Made by a program: the position numbers and the translations under genes
Assembly (NCBI GenBank): GCA_031289585.1
Contig: JAITPF010000037.1
Span: 1-64,000, forward strand
Length of the DNA stretch: 64,000 nt
Reading direction: 5' to 3'
DNA from: Endomicrobium sp.
GTDB taxonomy: Bacteria; Elusimicrobiota; Endomicrobiia; Endomicrobiales; Endomicrobiaceae
Shown here: positions 45,285 to 54,826 of the stretch, piece after piece
Position numbering within the stretch: position 1 is the first letter of the stretch
Layout of the letters: every line of letters begins with the position of its first letter
The notes under the pieces: generated by a model
Databases searched by the model: none
What the model saw: the letters and a program-made list of their open reading frames with translations, nothing else
What the model was told of the DNA's origin: nothing

Positions 45285-45805
45285 TTTAGATTGCCATAAT
45301 ATCACATATTTTTTACGAGTAGAGTAGAATATTATTATTGTAAATAAAAATATATACAATGCTATTGCAAAGTTATGCTTTAAGGGGCATAAAGTGAAGA
45401 ATACGGGAGTTCTACCTAACTTTGTGGTTTCAAAAGATTCTTTTTTGCGAAAAAAAATAGTAGCATTTTTTATTTTTATATGTGTGGCAGTAAATGAATT
45501 TGCCCCAAGCGCAATAGAAATAAGTAAAAATAGTTTGGTTTTAGTAATAATATTAACAATTCATAATGTAGTTTCAAAAATCTTCAAACAATGCAACAAT
45601 TTCTTTCAATTTTTTTCGGTGTCATTAAATGATTTGACACATAATTCTCTCACAATACTTTCAAATAAAATGACAAAAGATTTGCAAAAATTTTTATTGT
45701 CAAGCTTGAAGAGCTGTGGTAATGGTTGTTTTAGAAAAACGACATCATGGATGCTGCGTAAGTGAACACCTATGAGAAAAATGGATTTTAATGTAGTCAT
45801 TGACC
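45285..45805. other. Intergenic stretch with unresolved ORFs
   Basis: A 123-codon frame on the plus strand (45394-45765) and a 68-codon frame on the minus strand (45606-45812) overlap. Neither has a good ribosome-binding site or recognisable motif; the plus-strand frame is merely hydrophobic. It may hold the remains of a gene, but I cannot tell on which strand. Confidence 0.3.
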
Positions 45806-46200
45806 ATGTCATACCTGTGGAAGCTTAGCTTCAAACGTGTATCCAAGTTGCTGTAAGATGTTAGCTAACGTGGATTCTCGCATGCGTGGGAATGACATCG
45901 TTTTTGCTGTCATTGCGAGGAAGAACAAAGTCCTGACGAAACAATCTGTGTCGTTGAAAAAGAAAGATTGCCACGCCTACTTCGTAGGCTCGCAATGATG
46001 GACAGAAATAAAAGGAAAGATTGCCACAGTCCTTCGGACTTCGCAATGACAAAAAACGTGGATTCCCGCTGGAGTTTACCCTCGAATGTCCTTATTTTCG
46101 AGAGCGGGAATAACACTGCAAAAGAAAGAACAGATTGCCACAGTCCTTCTGGCTTGGCAATGATGGACAGAAATAAAAGGAAAGATTGCCATGTTCATAT
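45806..46200. repeat. Repeat island upstream of the giant genes
   Basis: Module B (45808-45898, GTCATACCTGTGGAAGCTTAG...GTTAGCTAACGTGG...GGGAATGAC), module A (about 45910-46003), an A end with CAGTCCTTCGGACTTCG, module C (46060-46112) and a second A end (46125-46195). The frame of the first giant gene happens to stay open through about 255 nt of this DNA, yielding Arg/Asp/Lys-rich nonsense (DRNKRKDC twice) that I exclude from the protein. Confidence 0.8.
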
Positions 46201-46234
46201 AAATAAAAAAAATAAAAAGCAGATGAGGAAAACA

Positions 46235-49200
46235 ATGAACCTGAAAGCAAAAATTTCAAAATACTTTGGAATCTACGATGGAAAAAGTGTTTTCACTAAA
46301 AGCATAGCAATTCTTGTTGTAGTATGTTTTATATTGAACGTAGTTAACTTGCCTGCTTTTGCAAGCACCAAAGATGATGAGTTAAGAAAAAAACAAATAA
46401 AAACAGAGCAAACAAACTCCGGCGTGTTATATCAGGGCGATCAGTCGTATGGATCAGTATCGTATATGCAGTTTCTAGAAGATAACACGGATATTGATGA
46501 GAATAATGCAATACTTGTAAAAAATGCAAATGGTAAATATGAAGCTAAAGGATATTGGGACCTCAAGACGCAGACAGCAAAGATTATAGGACCTGACGGC
46601 AAAGCTGTTGACAATGATACATACACAAATGTTGTAAAGAATAAGTTATACGGTGTAAAGAAAGAAGGAAATACGATACCTCAACGGACTGATACAGTAG
46701 TAGTATCAGCTATACCTCAAACCACCTTGCAATCTAGTGTACCTGAACAATCTGTTTCTGAAAGAACACCTGTGCCTGCCGTATCTCAACTAATCACGCA
46801 GTCTGCTGCATCACAATCACAAGCTGATTTATCTCAAGAGCAACCTGCTTCTGAAGTTATATCTATTGCGTCTCAAGAGCAATCTGTTGCTGAAGTTAGC
46901 GCAGAAGAAAAAGTACAACAGACTCTTAAAGCTTTAGCTGATAAGTCAAAATCAACAAAAAAAGAATTCATTGAAAAATCACAAAAAAACAAAAAATACG
47001 ATGAAGTAGTAGATGAACTTGTAAAACAGACAGGCTTAAGTAGAGAGGAAGTTGAAGCAGATCTTGCCAAGTTAAGTAAGACCCAGAGAAAAGGTGTAAT
47101 AGATGCATTAGCCAACTTGTTTGCACAAGGTAAGACAATAGTATTTTGTGCTGCGGATGCATTGGCTACTGTGCTTAATGCGACAAATAAAGGTCTTTTG
47201 GCATTTCAAGTAATACTTGCAGATGCTATAGCTGGAATATTTGTGAAAAATAATCAAGATTTAATAAGCGGAAAATCAAATCAGTTGATGATAAGTGCGC
47301 AGGCAATTCAGACAGTACTTGCCAAGTACGGACGGAAATATAACGGTTATAGCGCAAGTCTTGACAATGTAATAAACGCTTTAGGAGCTGGAGAGTCTGC
47401 AATATTACATGTAGGTGGTAACCACTTTATAACTATAACCAGGAATGAAGTTGGAACTTATACAATATCAGATCCAAATAAAGAATCAAAAACTGTAACA
47501 GCGGACAAATTGAAAACTGTAATGAAGTCTGAATATGGATTAAAAGAAAACGATAGAACAACAGTACTTGCAAAAGGAAACAAACAATTTAAAAACATTA
47601 AACCAATAAGCGATTTGTCAAAAATAACAGGAGCAGAAACACAGGAAGAAAAAGATAGAAAACAAAAAGGACTATATGATGCTATAAAAGCAGCTTATAA
47701 AGCTGGCAATATTTGGAGAACTGGTGGAGTAAAAGAACTAATTGATAACTATGGCGGTTTTGATGCTCTTTTAAATCAAAAATTTTCAAATGAAATAGCA
47801 GCAAGGATATATACGTTATTTGGCGATGATGCATATTCATTAATGCAAGAGCTTATATTTGGAAAAGGCGTGAATCTAAACCATCAACAGTCTGAAGAAT
47901 TTGCTGTAAAATATAATTTCTTTTTAAAATACAAAGCTCTTCCAGGACTTAACAAAATCCTTAATGAATCATCAACAATTTGCAATTATAGCGAAAAAGA
48001 GATTGCCGATTTTAAAAAACAAAGAGATCGATTAATTGGTGATATGAATAGTGAAAAAGAAGCATTAAAGCAATCTTTAGCGTGGTCATATACTATGGGT
48101 GTTATGGTTAAGGATGTTAAAATAGATTGGGCAAAGTATGGAATTGATCCAAATATGAAAGATGATTCTTACACTAGCAAAAAGTTTAATGCCTTGGTGG
48201 ACAAACTTTTTAATAGCTACGATGAAGCGGCTATTATAGCACTTATTGATTGGGTATATGATAACACTGCAGATGCTTCTATTGGATGGTACAATTCTTT
48301 TGAGAATAATGGTAAAAGACCGCAAGATTATAGAGATAATGCTAAAAAAGCAGTTCATAAGTATTTTAGTGAAACAAAATTTCAGTTACAAGAAGTTAAT
48401 AGAAAGTTAAATGTTGAAAACGCAAAAGAAGAAAAACAAATGGCGCTTGCAGGTTTGGATAAAGCTGCAAAAGAAATAGCTATTTTAAATGTAACAATTA
48501 CTATATTGGAACAATACAAAGGTTCTACGCTTTCCGGACAGATTGGACAAATTTTAACTACCAACAAAGTTAGTGTTCCTGGATTGCCAGCAGGCGACTA
48601 TTATCAAATGATTACCATTTCTGCTGACTGGTCTGGGAAAAACTCTACTATTAAGAGACAAGAATATGATCAAAATGGCAAACCTCTTTATAATAACGAT
48701 GGAAGTCTTCACTATGAAGAAATATCCATACCCGCTTATTCAATAACTGTAGAAAATTCAATAAGTACACAAGAAGGAAGTGTTGTTACTCGTTCTGATG
48801 GTAGTACGTATAAAGTTTTTGGTGTGGAAGGAAAGTTTGAAGGTCAAGATGTTATATGGGAATATAGAGGCGCTATATATGGCGGTACTTTCTATATGTC
48901 CGATTATGCAAATATATACCTAAGAGATGATACCAGTAGCGTTTATCAGGAAAAAGAGGATAAAGAAAAACCACCTCCTCAAAGCGCCAAATATTCAGGC
49001 GCAGCTCCTAGGAGAGACAACTGGACTAGTGCGATAATTGTTGAAGATGAAAATGGATACACAGCTACAGGAGCAGGCAACAGGATTACAGTTAAAAAGT
49101 CAGGTAGTAAATGGAAAGCTGAAATTGTAGGTATGGGTACAGAAGCTTTAACAGGATCATCTTTACAAATTGCCTCTTATGATTCAAAAGGTAATGCTTA

Positions 49201-52200
49201 CAGAATTTACCTTGATATAAAATTAGGATCTATGACTTATGCCGGAAGTTATTGGGCTGTTTCAAACGGTATTGTGTGGGGTTTCAACGCTGAAAAAAAT
49301 ACATCTTTGCAGGTAGAAGAGTATATTGAGAATATTATCAGGGCTCAGTTGTCAGCTGGAGAAGACAATGAAGGAAAAGTTGGAAATATACTAATAGATG
49401 GTACATACGATTATCAGACAGTTATTATGTATGGTGCTCCTTTTTCAGCCGGAGATATTCTAAATTCTATTCATTGTAGTGCAGAAGTAGAGATAAAAGC
49501 AGGATATGTATTCGATGCTACACAACAGGGTGATATTTATATTGCAACCATCAATGCAAGTACTACAATAATACTTAAGGCTGACAATAATGGTATGTTA
49601 TCTTTTTATGCGACTGAAGATATAAATGTAACTTTCAATTTAGCAAAAAATGAAGATGGTAGTTATGATTGGTTATTTAGCGACGATACTGGTTCGCAGA
49701 CAGCAATCATAAATCAAAATCAGAAAATATCTTTAGCAACATTGTTGAATAATACTGGTTTAAATATCAAAAATAACAAAGAAGTTAAAATGATAGCTGG
49801 TTATGAAGAGATTGGAAAAGATGAAAATGGAGATCCAATATATGGAGATCCTATATATGTTATTTTTGTGCCAGGGCAGTTAGTGTTGTCTGGTAATACT
49901 TTAGGAGAATACATTTTAGCAAAAGACGTATATGTAGATTTTGATGATGAAAATGGTTTTAGCTTAGACAACGATCAGTCCGGCAACTCTTTTAATGAAG
50001 GCAGAAACAAAGGATGTTTCAGAGCTGGCGCGATAATGGATATTACAAGAAGTATAGATGCTAAAGGAAATGTAACATATTACGCCAGTGTAACAGATGG
50101 AACTCTTGATGTTTATAATTTAGATGGTGTTCACGTACCTAAACCAAAAGATGATTCATCAGGTGATAATGAGAATCAAGAAGATGATGATTATGACGGT
50201 CCAAATTTCCACGGAAAGGTAGGTTCTGAACAAGACGACGGAGATGGCGGGCATATTTATGGCGGTATAACTGGTTATTTTACTCATATAAGCACTTCCG
50301 GACTTTCAAAGAAAACTTTGGGTAATTATTTATATGCAATTGGTTCTACATTGGATGAGGGTTCAGTGTTACCAGATGGAAGTAAGTCAAAATATGCTGC
50401 AGAAATTAAAAAAGATGGCAGTATAGACTTTAAAATGAGTGGTTGGGAGAAATTTAGAGATGGATTTATAGGTTTTTGGAGTTCTTTGGCTTTTGGGTTA
50501 GTTACTATACTTAGCCTTGGTGCTACTTTTTGGGCTACAAATATGAAAGGCATGGAGGCTGGCAGAGCTTGGGCGGTTAAAACATCTAGTTACTTTAGTC
50601 ATGTTTATGTAGATCCTGTTAAGATGGGTGCGCAAGTAGCGGTACAGGCGGCTGTTGGAGGTATTGTTGCACTGGCTGTGTTAGTTATAGCAATAGTTTC
50701 GATACTTTCAGCGCTTGTTACAGCAGGGTTTACTGCTATTGCGTGTATAGCAGCTCTTATTGCAGTGATAGGGGCGTTTACAGGCGCTAATAGTGTTATG
50801 GAAATGACGTCAAATGCTACAAAACTTTTTCAAATGGCAGCTAAAGAGAAAGATGCTAATAAAAAAGCAGAGCTGCTTAAAAACGCATTTATTAACTTGG
50901 GACTAGCTATATTAATAGGTGTGATTACAGCCTTTGGCGCGTCTGGCGCTGCAAGCCAAATTACAAAAGGTATTACTATTGCTGTAAAGAGTATGGCTAC
51001 ATTTGCATTAAGAGTTACAATTATGATAAGTGTAGGCGGGGTTTTGGGAGGATTTGTTATTCCGACAATTGTAAGTGCAATTCAAGGTAAAAAAGGAACG
51101 GATGCACTTACTTGGAATTGGGAAGGTTTTGTAACAGGACTGTTTTCTGGTGCTAGCCTAGGCATATCTTGGGGCGCTATGGCTGGTGATGTAACAGAAA
51201 CGTTTTCCAAAGTGGGAATGAAACAACTTCTTCAAGTTTTTACAGGTACCACAGGAAGTACATTAAAAATGGTAGGCAGATTTGTAGGCAATGTGCTATT
51301 AACTGCCTTAAATACATATATAACGTACCAAACAGCTAAAAGTTTGGTTAATAGTATAAGAACAGGTGATTTCGTAGGAGCAATATCAGCGTTGTATAGT
51401 CTCATTTCTTTGAATATTATATCGCAACTTGCCAAAGCTTCCGAGATGGCAAAAGAGGCAAAAGATTTGGCTGAAGCTGCAAAAGAAGTAGGCCTAGAAC
51501 TTGAAGATTTGGGGGAAGAAGCAGGCAATGCAGCTGGAAAAGTGATGAATGCGGCTGAAGCTGAAACAGGTGTTGTTGGGCAAGAAGCGGCGGTTGCAGC
51601 TGAAGAATTAACCGCTGGACAAAAATTAAAGATATTTGGCGCTTCTATATTTGGGTTTACAAGAAATGCCAGCGGTACTTTTGAGTTTAGTTTGGGCACA
51701 TTAGGAAGATTCTGGGGTCCGACTATTATAGGAGCTGTTGTTGGAATAGTGGTATCAAGTATTATTGTAGCAGCTCAACATAGAAAACCTAGCAAAAAGG
51801 ATATACTTGCAGGTTTTGGAATAGGTCTAGCATTAGGTTTTATTGTAGGGCGCATTGGTTCTATGGAAGACGTTAAGTCAATATGGGAATCTTTGAAAAC
51901 TTCAGTAAGAAAATCTATAGCTCCAATGTTTGGGTGGGTAAGGGATGCTGGACGCGGTTGGGTTTGGCAAGCTAGTACACTGGCAAGAGTTTGGGCGACT
52001 GCAGCTGTAACAACTGTTGTAGGAATGCTTTTGGTGTTTATTTTAAATTCTTTTGGCGTTACAGACTTACCGTTGTGGACTGGCGCTGTTGTTGGCGCAG
52101 TGTTAGGTTTTGGTATAGGTAATGCTATAGCAGTTGATGCGTACGGTCAAAGTTTAAAAGAAGGTGTTAAAACTATAGGAATACAGATAGCTGATTCGTT

Positions 52201-54823
52201 AAGACCTTCAAAATTATTTTATAGCGTAATAAGAATGTCACAAGGCATTGCAGTATTTAATTTAAAATTTATGTATGCCACGGGTCTAATAGATTTGATT
52301 TATAGAAAAATTTTTGGCGGATCTCTTGCAGATATAGGATGGCTAGTAAGTATTGATAAATTTGTTGGATTTAATTTTCTTGAAAAGGGTCTAAAATTGG
52401 TTAGCGACAAAGATATTAGTGACAAATATGGTGATAAAAGCCAAATTCGTAGCGATGATGGTGCGGTAAAAAATAAATACGAAACATTGTCTGGTATTCT
52501 TTATCAAAATGTCCAAATGTTATTTAATCCTTCTCAGATGTTTATATTTTTAGCTTTAGCTGGGATTCTTTTACCTATATTGGGTCCAGCTTTGCAGCAT
52601 TCTCCTATTCTAGGTTCGGTAATGATAACTCTTAATGGAATTGGCGAATTATCATTTATGCAAGGCAACGGAATACAAGGGCTTTATGAAGAGGGATTTA
52701 AAGAACAAGTTGCAGGTTCTGTTGGAAAATATATATTTGGTGATTCTCAAGCAGGACAAATTTTCCAAGAATTATTTGACAGTTCTTCAGAAGATGAAAG
52801 AAACGAAGACATGAAATTTTTGGCGTCTGCAAATATTGATGTTAATATGATTGAAAATGCTGTAAAAGGTATTGCTGCATCAACTACTGATCAAGAACTA
52901 AGCGAAAATCTGCGAAATGCTTTTAAAAACTTAAATATTCCATACGAAAATATAATGCCTTCTTCTTTTTCTATAGGTATGAGTGCTGATCAAATTACCA
53001 GAGGTATTCTAACTGAAATTGCTATAAATAAGGCAAGAATGAACAGTTTTTTTATTGATTTTGGAGAGCCTGGGAATTATAGTTGGTTATTTCTCGAAGA
53101 TGAAATACGAAATACTCTTGGCAATATTTTACTACCTAAGGATGCCTCTATAGCACAGCAATTAAATTTCTTGTATGCAAATGCAGCTATTATAGGAATA
53201 GGTATAAATATTAATCCTGATATAGGCATTACTGTGGAACAAGCTGCTGAGATTATGAATAAAGCGCAAGCAAAACAGTCAGATTTAGGTTTTATAATAC
53301 TTGCAAATTATGCTTCTGGCATTGCTGCTGAAAGAACATGGGATGGAATGAGTACGAGACAAAATTCTGTAATACTTGGAAATATTATACAAGGGATGTA
53401 TCAATCATCGCATATTTCGGATGGTTCTCTAATAGCTAGCTCTACGGCAGTTTACATGCAGTCTTTAATTAAATACTCGGATTTTTCTGGTAATCGTGAA
53501 ATGGAAGTAGCGATATCAAATATATTAGATAAAACGATTGCTATAGGGCAAGAAAAAGCTGATAAACTTTTTAGAGATACATATAGAGATAACGAAGGCA
53601 TAAAAGATGCAAGACGGATACAAGAATTGGAAGCAGCAGGCGTGAGAGTTATCGTAGAATATCAAGAAGGTGGTGAATTTGAAGATTTAGTGCCATTAAG
53701 AGAAGAAATAGAACTTACTGAGTTGAAGACAAAATATTCGCCAGAAACTATAAAACTCAATACTTACATTAATGATTTAATTAATCTGGTTGACAGTGGA
53801 AAATTAAGCGCTTTAGATTTTAGATTACTGCTAAGTTCTCGCAATGATATTTACTTTTTACAAACTGATTTAGAAACAAGAAGTAGATTATCTGGGTACA
53901 GAGAAACATTGCAAAATCTTGTCAAGCAAGATGCTAGAAGTACTATAGATCGCATTAATCAAGGCTTAAGAGATGGTAAATATAGCGCTCAATACGCAAG
54001 GAATATGAGAAATGAAATCATAGAGGCGTCTGGCATTTCGCATCATTTATTTGATTTTCAAGGAATAAGTATTTTAGATACATTAGTTGTTGGCGAATAT
54101 TTGCCTGTTGCCCAGAGTATTCAATCAAACTCCAGATTTATTAGTGTAGATAGGATTTCTCAGTATATTGATATTAACATTGCAGGAATAAGATCTTTGG
54201 TGGAAAATGATAGCGGATATAAAAGCTTGCGTACTGACAATACAGAATTAGCGAGGCTGCAAGCGATAGATAATGCTGTTGATTTATTACTTAAAACTAT
54301 TAATGACCCTGATATCTCTGAAGCTGATAAGAAGACTGTAATTGATGATGTTCTAAATGCTGCTATAATGCAAACATTATCAAGGGACACTGTGCAAAGA
54401 ATGAGGGATTTAAGCAATTCAGCACTTATAGCGCAAAAGGCAAAGTTAGCAATGGAAGCATTGCAAAGAGGAGATAATGCTGCTTATAAGGCTATTGTTG
54501 ATGATGGTTTTGTAAACGCTATACGACAAGCGATATTAGATAGAATTGATAGAGAAAGTTTAGACGAAGATACTACGCCTGCTCAACAGAGTGCATATAT
54601 GAATGCGAGAGCTGAAGTTATGGCAATGGGTTCTTTGCAGCTTATCACTCAATATTTTTCAGAAAGTGAAGTTAGATTACAACAAGAGGCTTCAAAAGAG
54701 TTCCAGAGAACCATAGATACTCAAATGAGAGCTTTGACTATTAAAATAGCCGAATTGGAAGCAAAGCAAGGTAGAACAGAAGAGGAAAACTTAGAGCTTA
54801 ACCGAAATAGAAGAACACAATAA
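46235..54823 (+). CDS. Giant secreted/membrane protein with C39-peptidase-like domain
   Basis: 2862 residues. GAGG 6 nt before ATG 46235 fixes the start. A signal peptide (SIAILVVVCFILNVVNLPAF, cleavage likely after AFA, residue 43) is followed by a Ser/Gln-rich linker (~130-220). A C39-like domain has Cys305 (IVFCAADALATVLN), His397 (HVGGNHFITITRN) and Asp413 (YTISDPN), with His-Asp spacing of 16 as in peptidase C39. A beta-rich region (~780-1300) ends in an acidic stretch (DNENQEDDDYDG). About ten Gly/Ala-rich membrane segments span ~1405-2130. The last ~730 residues are helical. The next gene follows in the same frame after one TAA. Unknown function; possible self-processing membrane machine. 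Confidence 0.82.
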   Translation: MNLKAKISKYFGIYDGKSVFTKSIAILVVVCFILNVVNLPAFASTKDDELRKKQIKTEQTNSGVLYQGDQSYGSVSYMQFLEDNTDIDENNAILVKNANGKYEAKGYWDLKTQTAKIIGPDGKAVDNDTYTNVVKNKLYGVKKEGNTIPQRTDTVVVSAIPQTTLQSSVPEQSVSERTPVPAVSQLITQSAASQSQADLSQEQPASEVISIASQEQSVAEVSAEEKVQQTLKALADKSKSTKKEFIEKSQKNKKYDEVVDELVKQTGLSREEVEADLAKLSKTQRKGVIDALANLFAQGKTIVFCAADALATVLNATNKGLLAFQVILADAIAGIFVKNNQDLISGKSNQLMISAQAIQTVLAKYGRKYNGYSASLDNVINALGAGESAILHVGGNHFITITRNEVGTYTISDPNKESKTVTADKLKTVMKSEYGLKENDRTTVLAKGNKQFKNIKPISDLSKITGAETQEEKDRKQKGLYDAIKAAYKAGNIWRTGGVKELIDNYGGFDALLNQKFSNEIAARIYTLFGDDAYSLMQELIFGKGVNLNHQQSEEFAVKYNFFLKYKALPGLNKILNESSTICNYSEKEIADFKKQRDRLIGDMNSEKEALKQSLAWSYTMGVMVKDVKIDWAKYGIDPNMKDDSYTSKKFNALVDKLFNSYDEAAIIALIDWVYDNTADASIGWYNSFENNGKRPQDYRDNAKKAVHKYFSETKFQLQEVNRKLNVENAKEEKQMALAGLDKAAKEIAILNVTITILEQYKGSTLSGQIGQILTTNKVSVPGLPAGDYYQMITISADWSGKNSTIKRQEYDQNGKPLYNNDGSLHYEEISIPAYSITVENSISTQEGSVVTRSDGSTYKVFGVEGKFEGQDVIWEYRGAIYGGTFYMSDYANIYLRDDTSSVYQEKEDKEKPPPQSAKYSGAAPRRDNWTSAIIVEDENGYTATGAGNRITVKKSGSKWKAEIVGMGTEALTGSSLQIASYDSKGNAYRIYLDIKLGSMTYAGSYWAVSNGIVWGFNAEKNTSLQVEEYIENIIRAQLSAGEDNEGKVGNILIDGTYDYQTVIMYGAPFSAGDILNSIHCSAEVEIKAGYVFDATQQGDIYIATINASTTIILKADNNGMLSFYATEDINVTFNLAKNEDGSYDWLFSDDTGSQTAIINQNQKISLATLLNNTGLNIKNNKEVKMIAGYEEIGKDENGDPIYGDPIYVIFVPGQLVLSGNTLGEYILAKDVYVDFDDENGFSLDNDQSGNSFNEGRNKGCFRAGAIMDITRSIDAKGNVTYYASVTDGTLDVYNLDGVHVPKPKDDSSGDNENQEDDDYDGPNFHGKVGSEQDDGDGGHIYGGITGYFTHISTSGLSKKTLGNYLYAIGSTLDEGSVLPDGSKSKYAAEIKKDGSIDFKMSGWEKFRDGFIGFWSSLAFGLVTILSLGATFWATNMKGMEAGRAWAVKTSSYFSHVYVDPVKMGAQVAVQAAVGGIVALAVLVIAIVSILSALVTAGFTAIACIAALIAVIGAFTGANSVMEMTSNATKLFQMAAKEKDANKKAELLKNAFINLGLAILIGVITAFGASGAASQITKGITIAVKSMATFALRVTIMISVGGVLGGFVIPTIVSAIQGKKGTDALTWNWEGFVTGLFSGASLGISWGAMAGDVTETFSKVGMKQLLQVFTGTTGSTLKMVGRFVGNVLLTALNTYITYQTAKSLVNSIRTGDFVGAISALYSLISLNIISQLAKASEMAKEAKDLAEAAKEVGLELEDLGEEAGNAAGKVMNAAEAETGVVGQEAAVAAEELTAGQKLKIFGASIFGFTRNASGTFEFSLGTLGRFWGPTIIGAVVGIVVSSIIVAAQHRKPSKKDILAGFGIGLALGFIVGRIGSMEDVKSIWESLKTSVRKSIAPMFGWVRDAGRGWVWQASTLARVWATAAVTTVVGMLLVFILNSFGVTDLPLWTGAVVGAVLGFGIGNAIAVDAYGQSLKEGVKTIGIQIADSLRPSKLFYSVIRMSQGIAVFNLKFMYATGLIDLIYRKIFGGSLADIGWLVSIDKFVGFNFLEKGLKLVSDKDISDKYGDKSQIRSDDGAVKNKYETLSGILYQNVQMLFNPSQMFIFLALAGILLPILGPALQHSPILGSVMITLNGIGELSFMQGNGIQGLYEEGFKEQVAGSVGKYIFGDSQAGQIFQELFDSSSEDERNEDMKFLASANIDVNMIENAVKGIAASTTDQELSENLRNAFKNLNIPYENIMPSSFSIGMSADQITRGILTEIAINKARMNSFFIDFGEPGNYSWLFLEDEIRNTLGNILLPKDASIAQQLNFLYANAAIIGIGININPDIGITVEQAAEIMNKAQAKQSDLGFIILANYASGIAAERTWDGMSTRQNSVILGNIIQGMYQSSHISDGSLIASSTAVYMQSLIKYSDFSGNREMEVAISNILDKTIAIGQEKADKLFRDTYRDNEGIKDARRIQELEAAGVRVIVEYQEGGEFEDLVPLREEIELTELKTKYSPETIKLNTYINDLINLVDSGKLSALDFRLLLSSRNDIYFLQTDLETRSRLSGYRETLQNLVKQDARSTIDRINQGLRDGKYSAQYARNMRNEIIEASGISHHLFDFQGISILDTLVVGEYLPVAQSIQSNSRFISVDRISQYIDINIAGIRSLVENDSGYKSLRTDNTELARLQAIDNAVDLLLKTINDPDISEADKKTVIDDVLNAAIMQTLSRDTVQRMRDLSNSALIAQKAKLAMEALQRGDNAAYKAIVDDGFVNAIRQAILDRIDRESLDEDTTPAQQSAYMNARAEVMAMGSLQLITQYFSESEVRLQQEASKEFQRTIDTQMRALTIKIAELEAKQGRTEEENLELNRNRRTQ

Positions 54824-54826
54824 GAT

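Noticed and set aside
45394-45765. 123-codon hydrophobic ORF
   Set aside because: No motif or good ribosome-binding site, and overlaps an equally open frame on the other strand.
45968-46234. N-terminal extension of the first giant protein
   Set aside because: It is encoded by palindromic repeats, repeats DRNKRKDC twice, and precedes a well-placed GAGG and a clear signal peptide.
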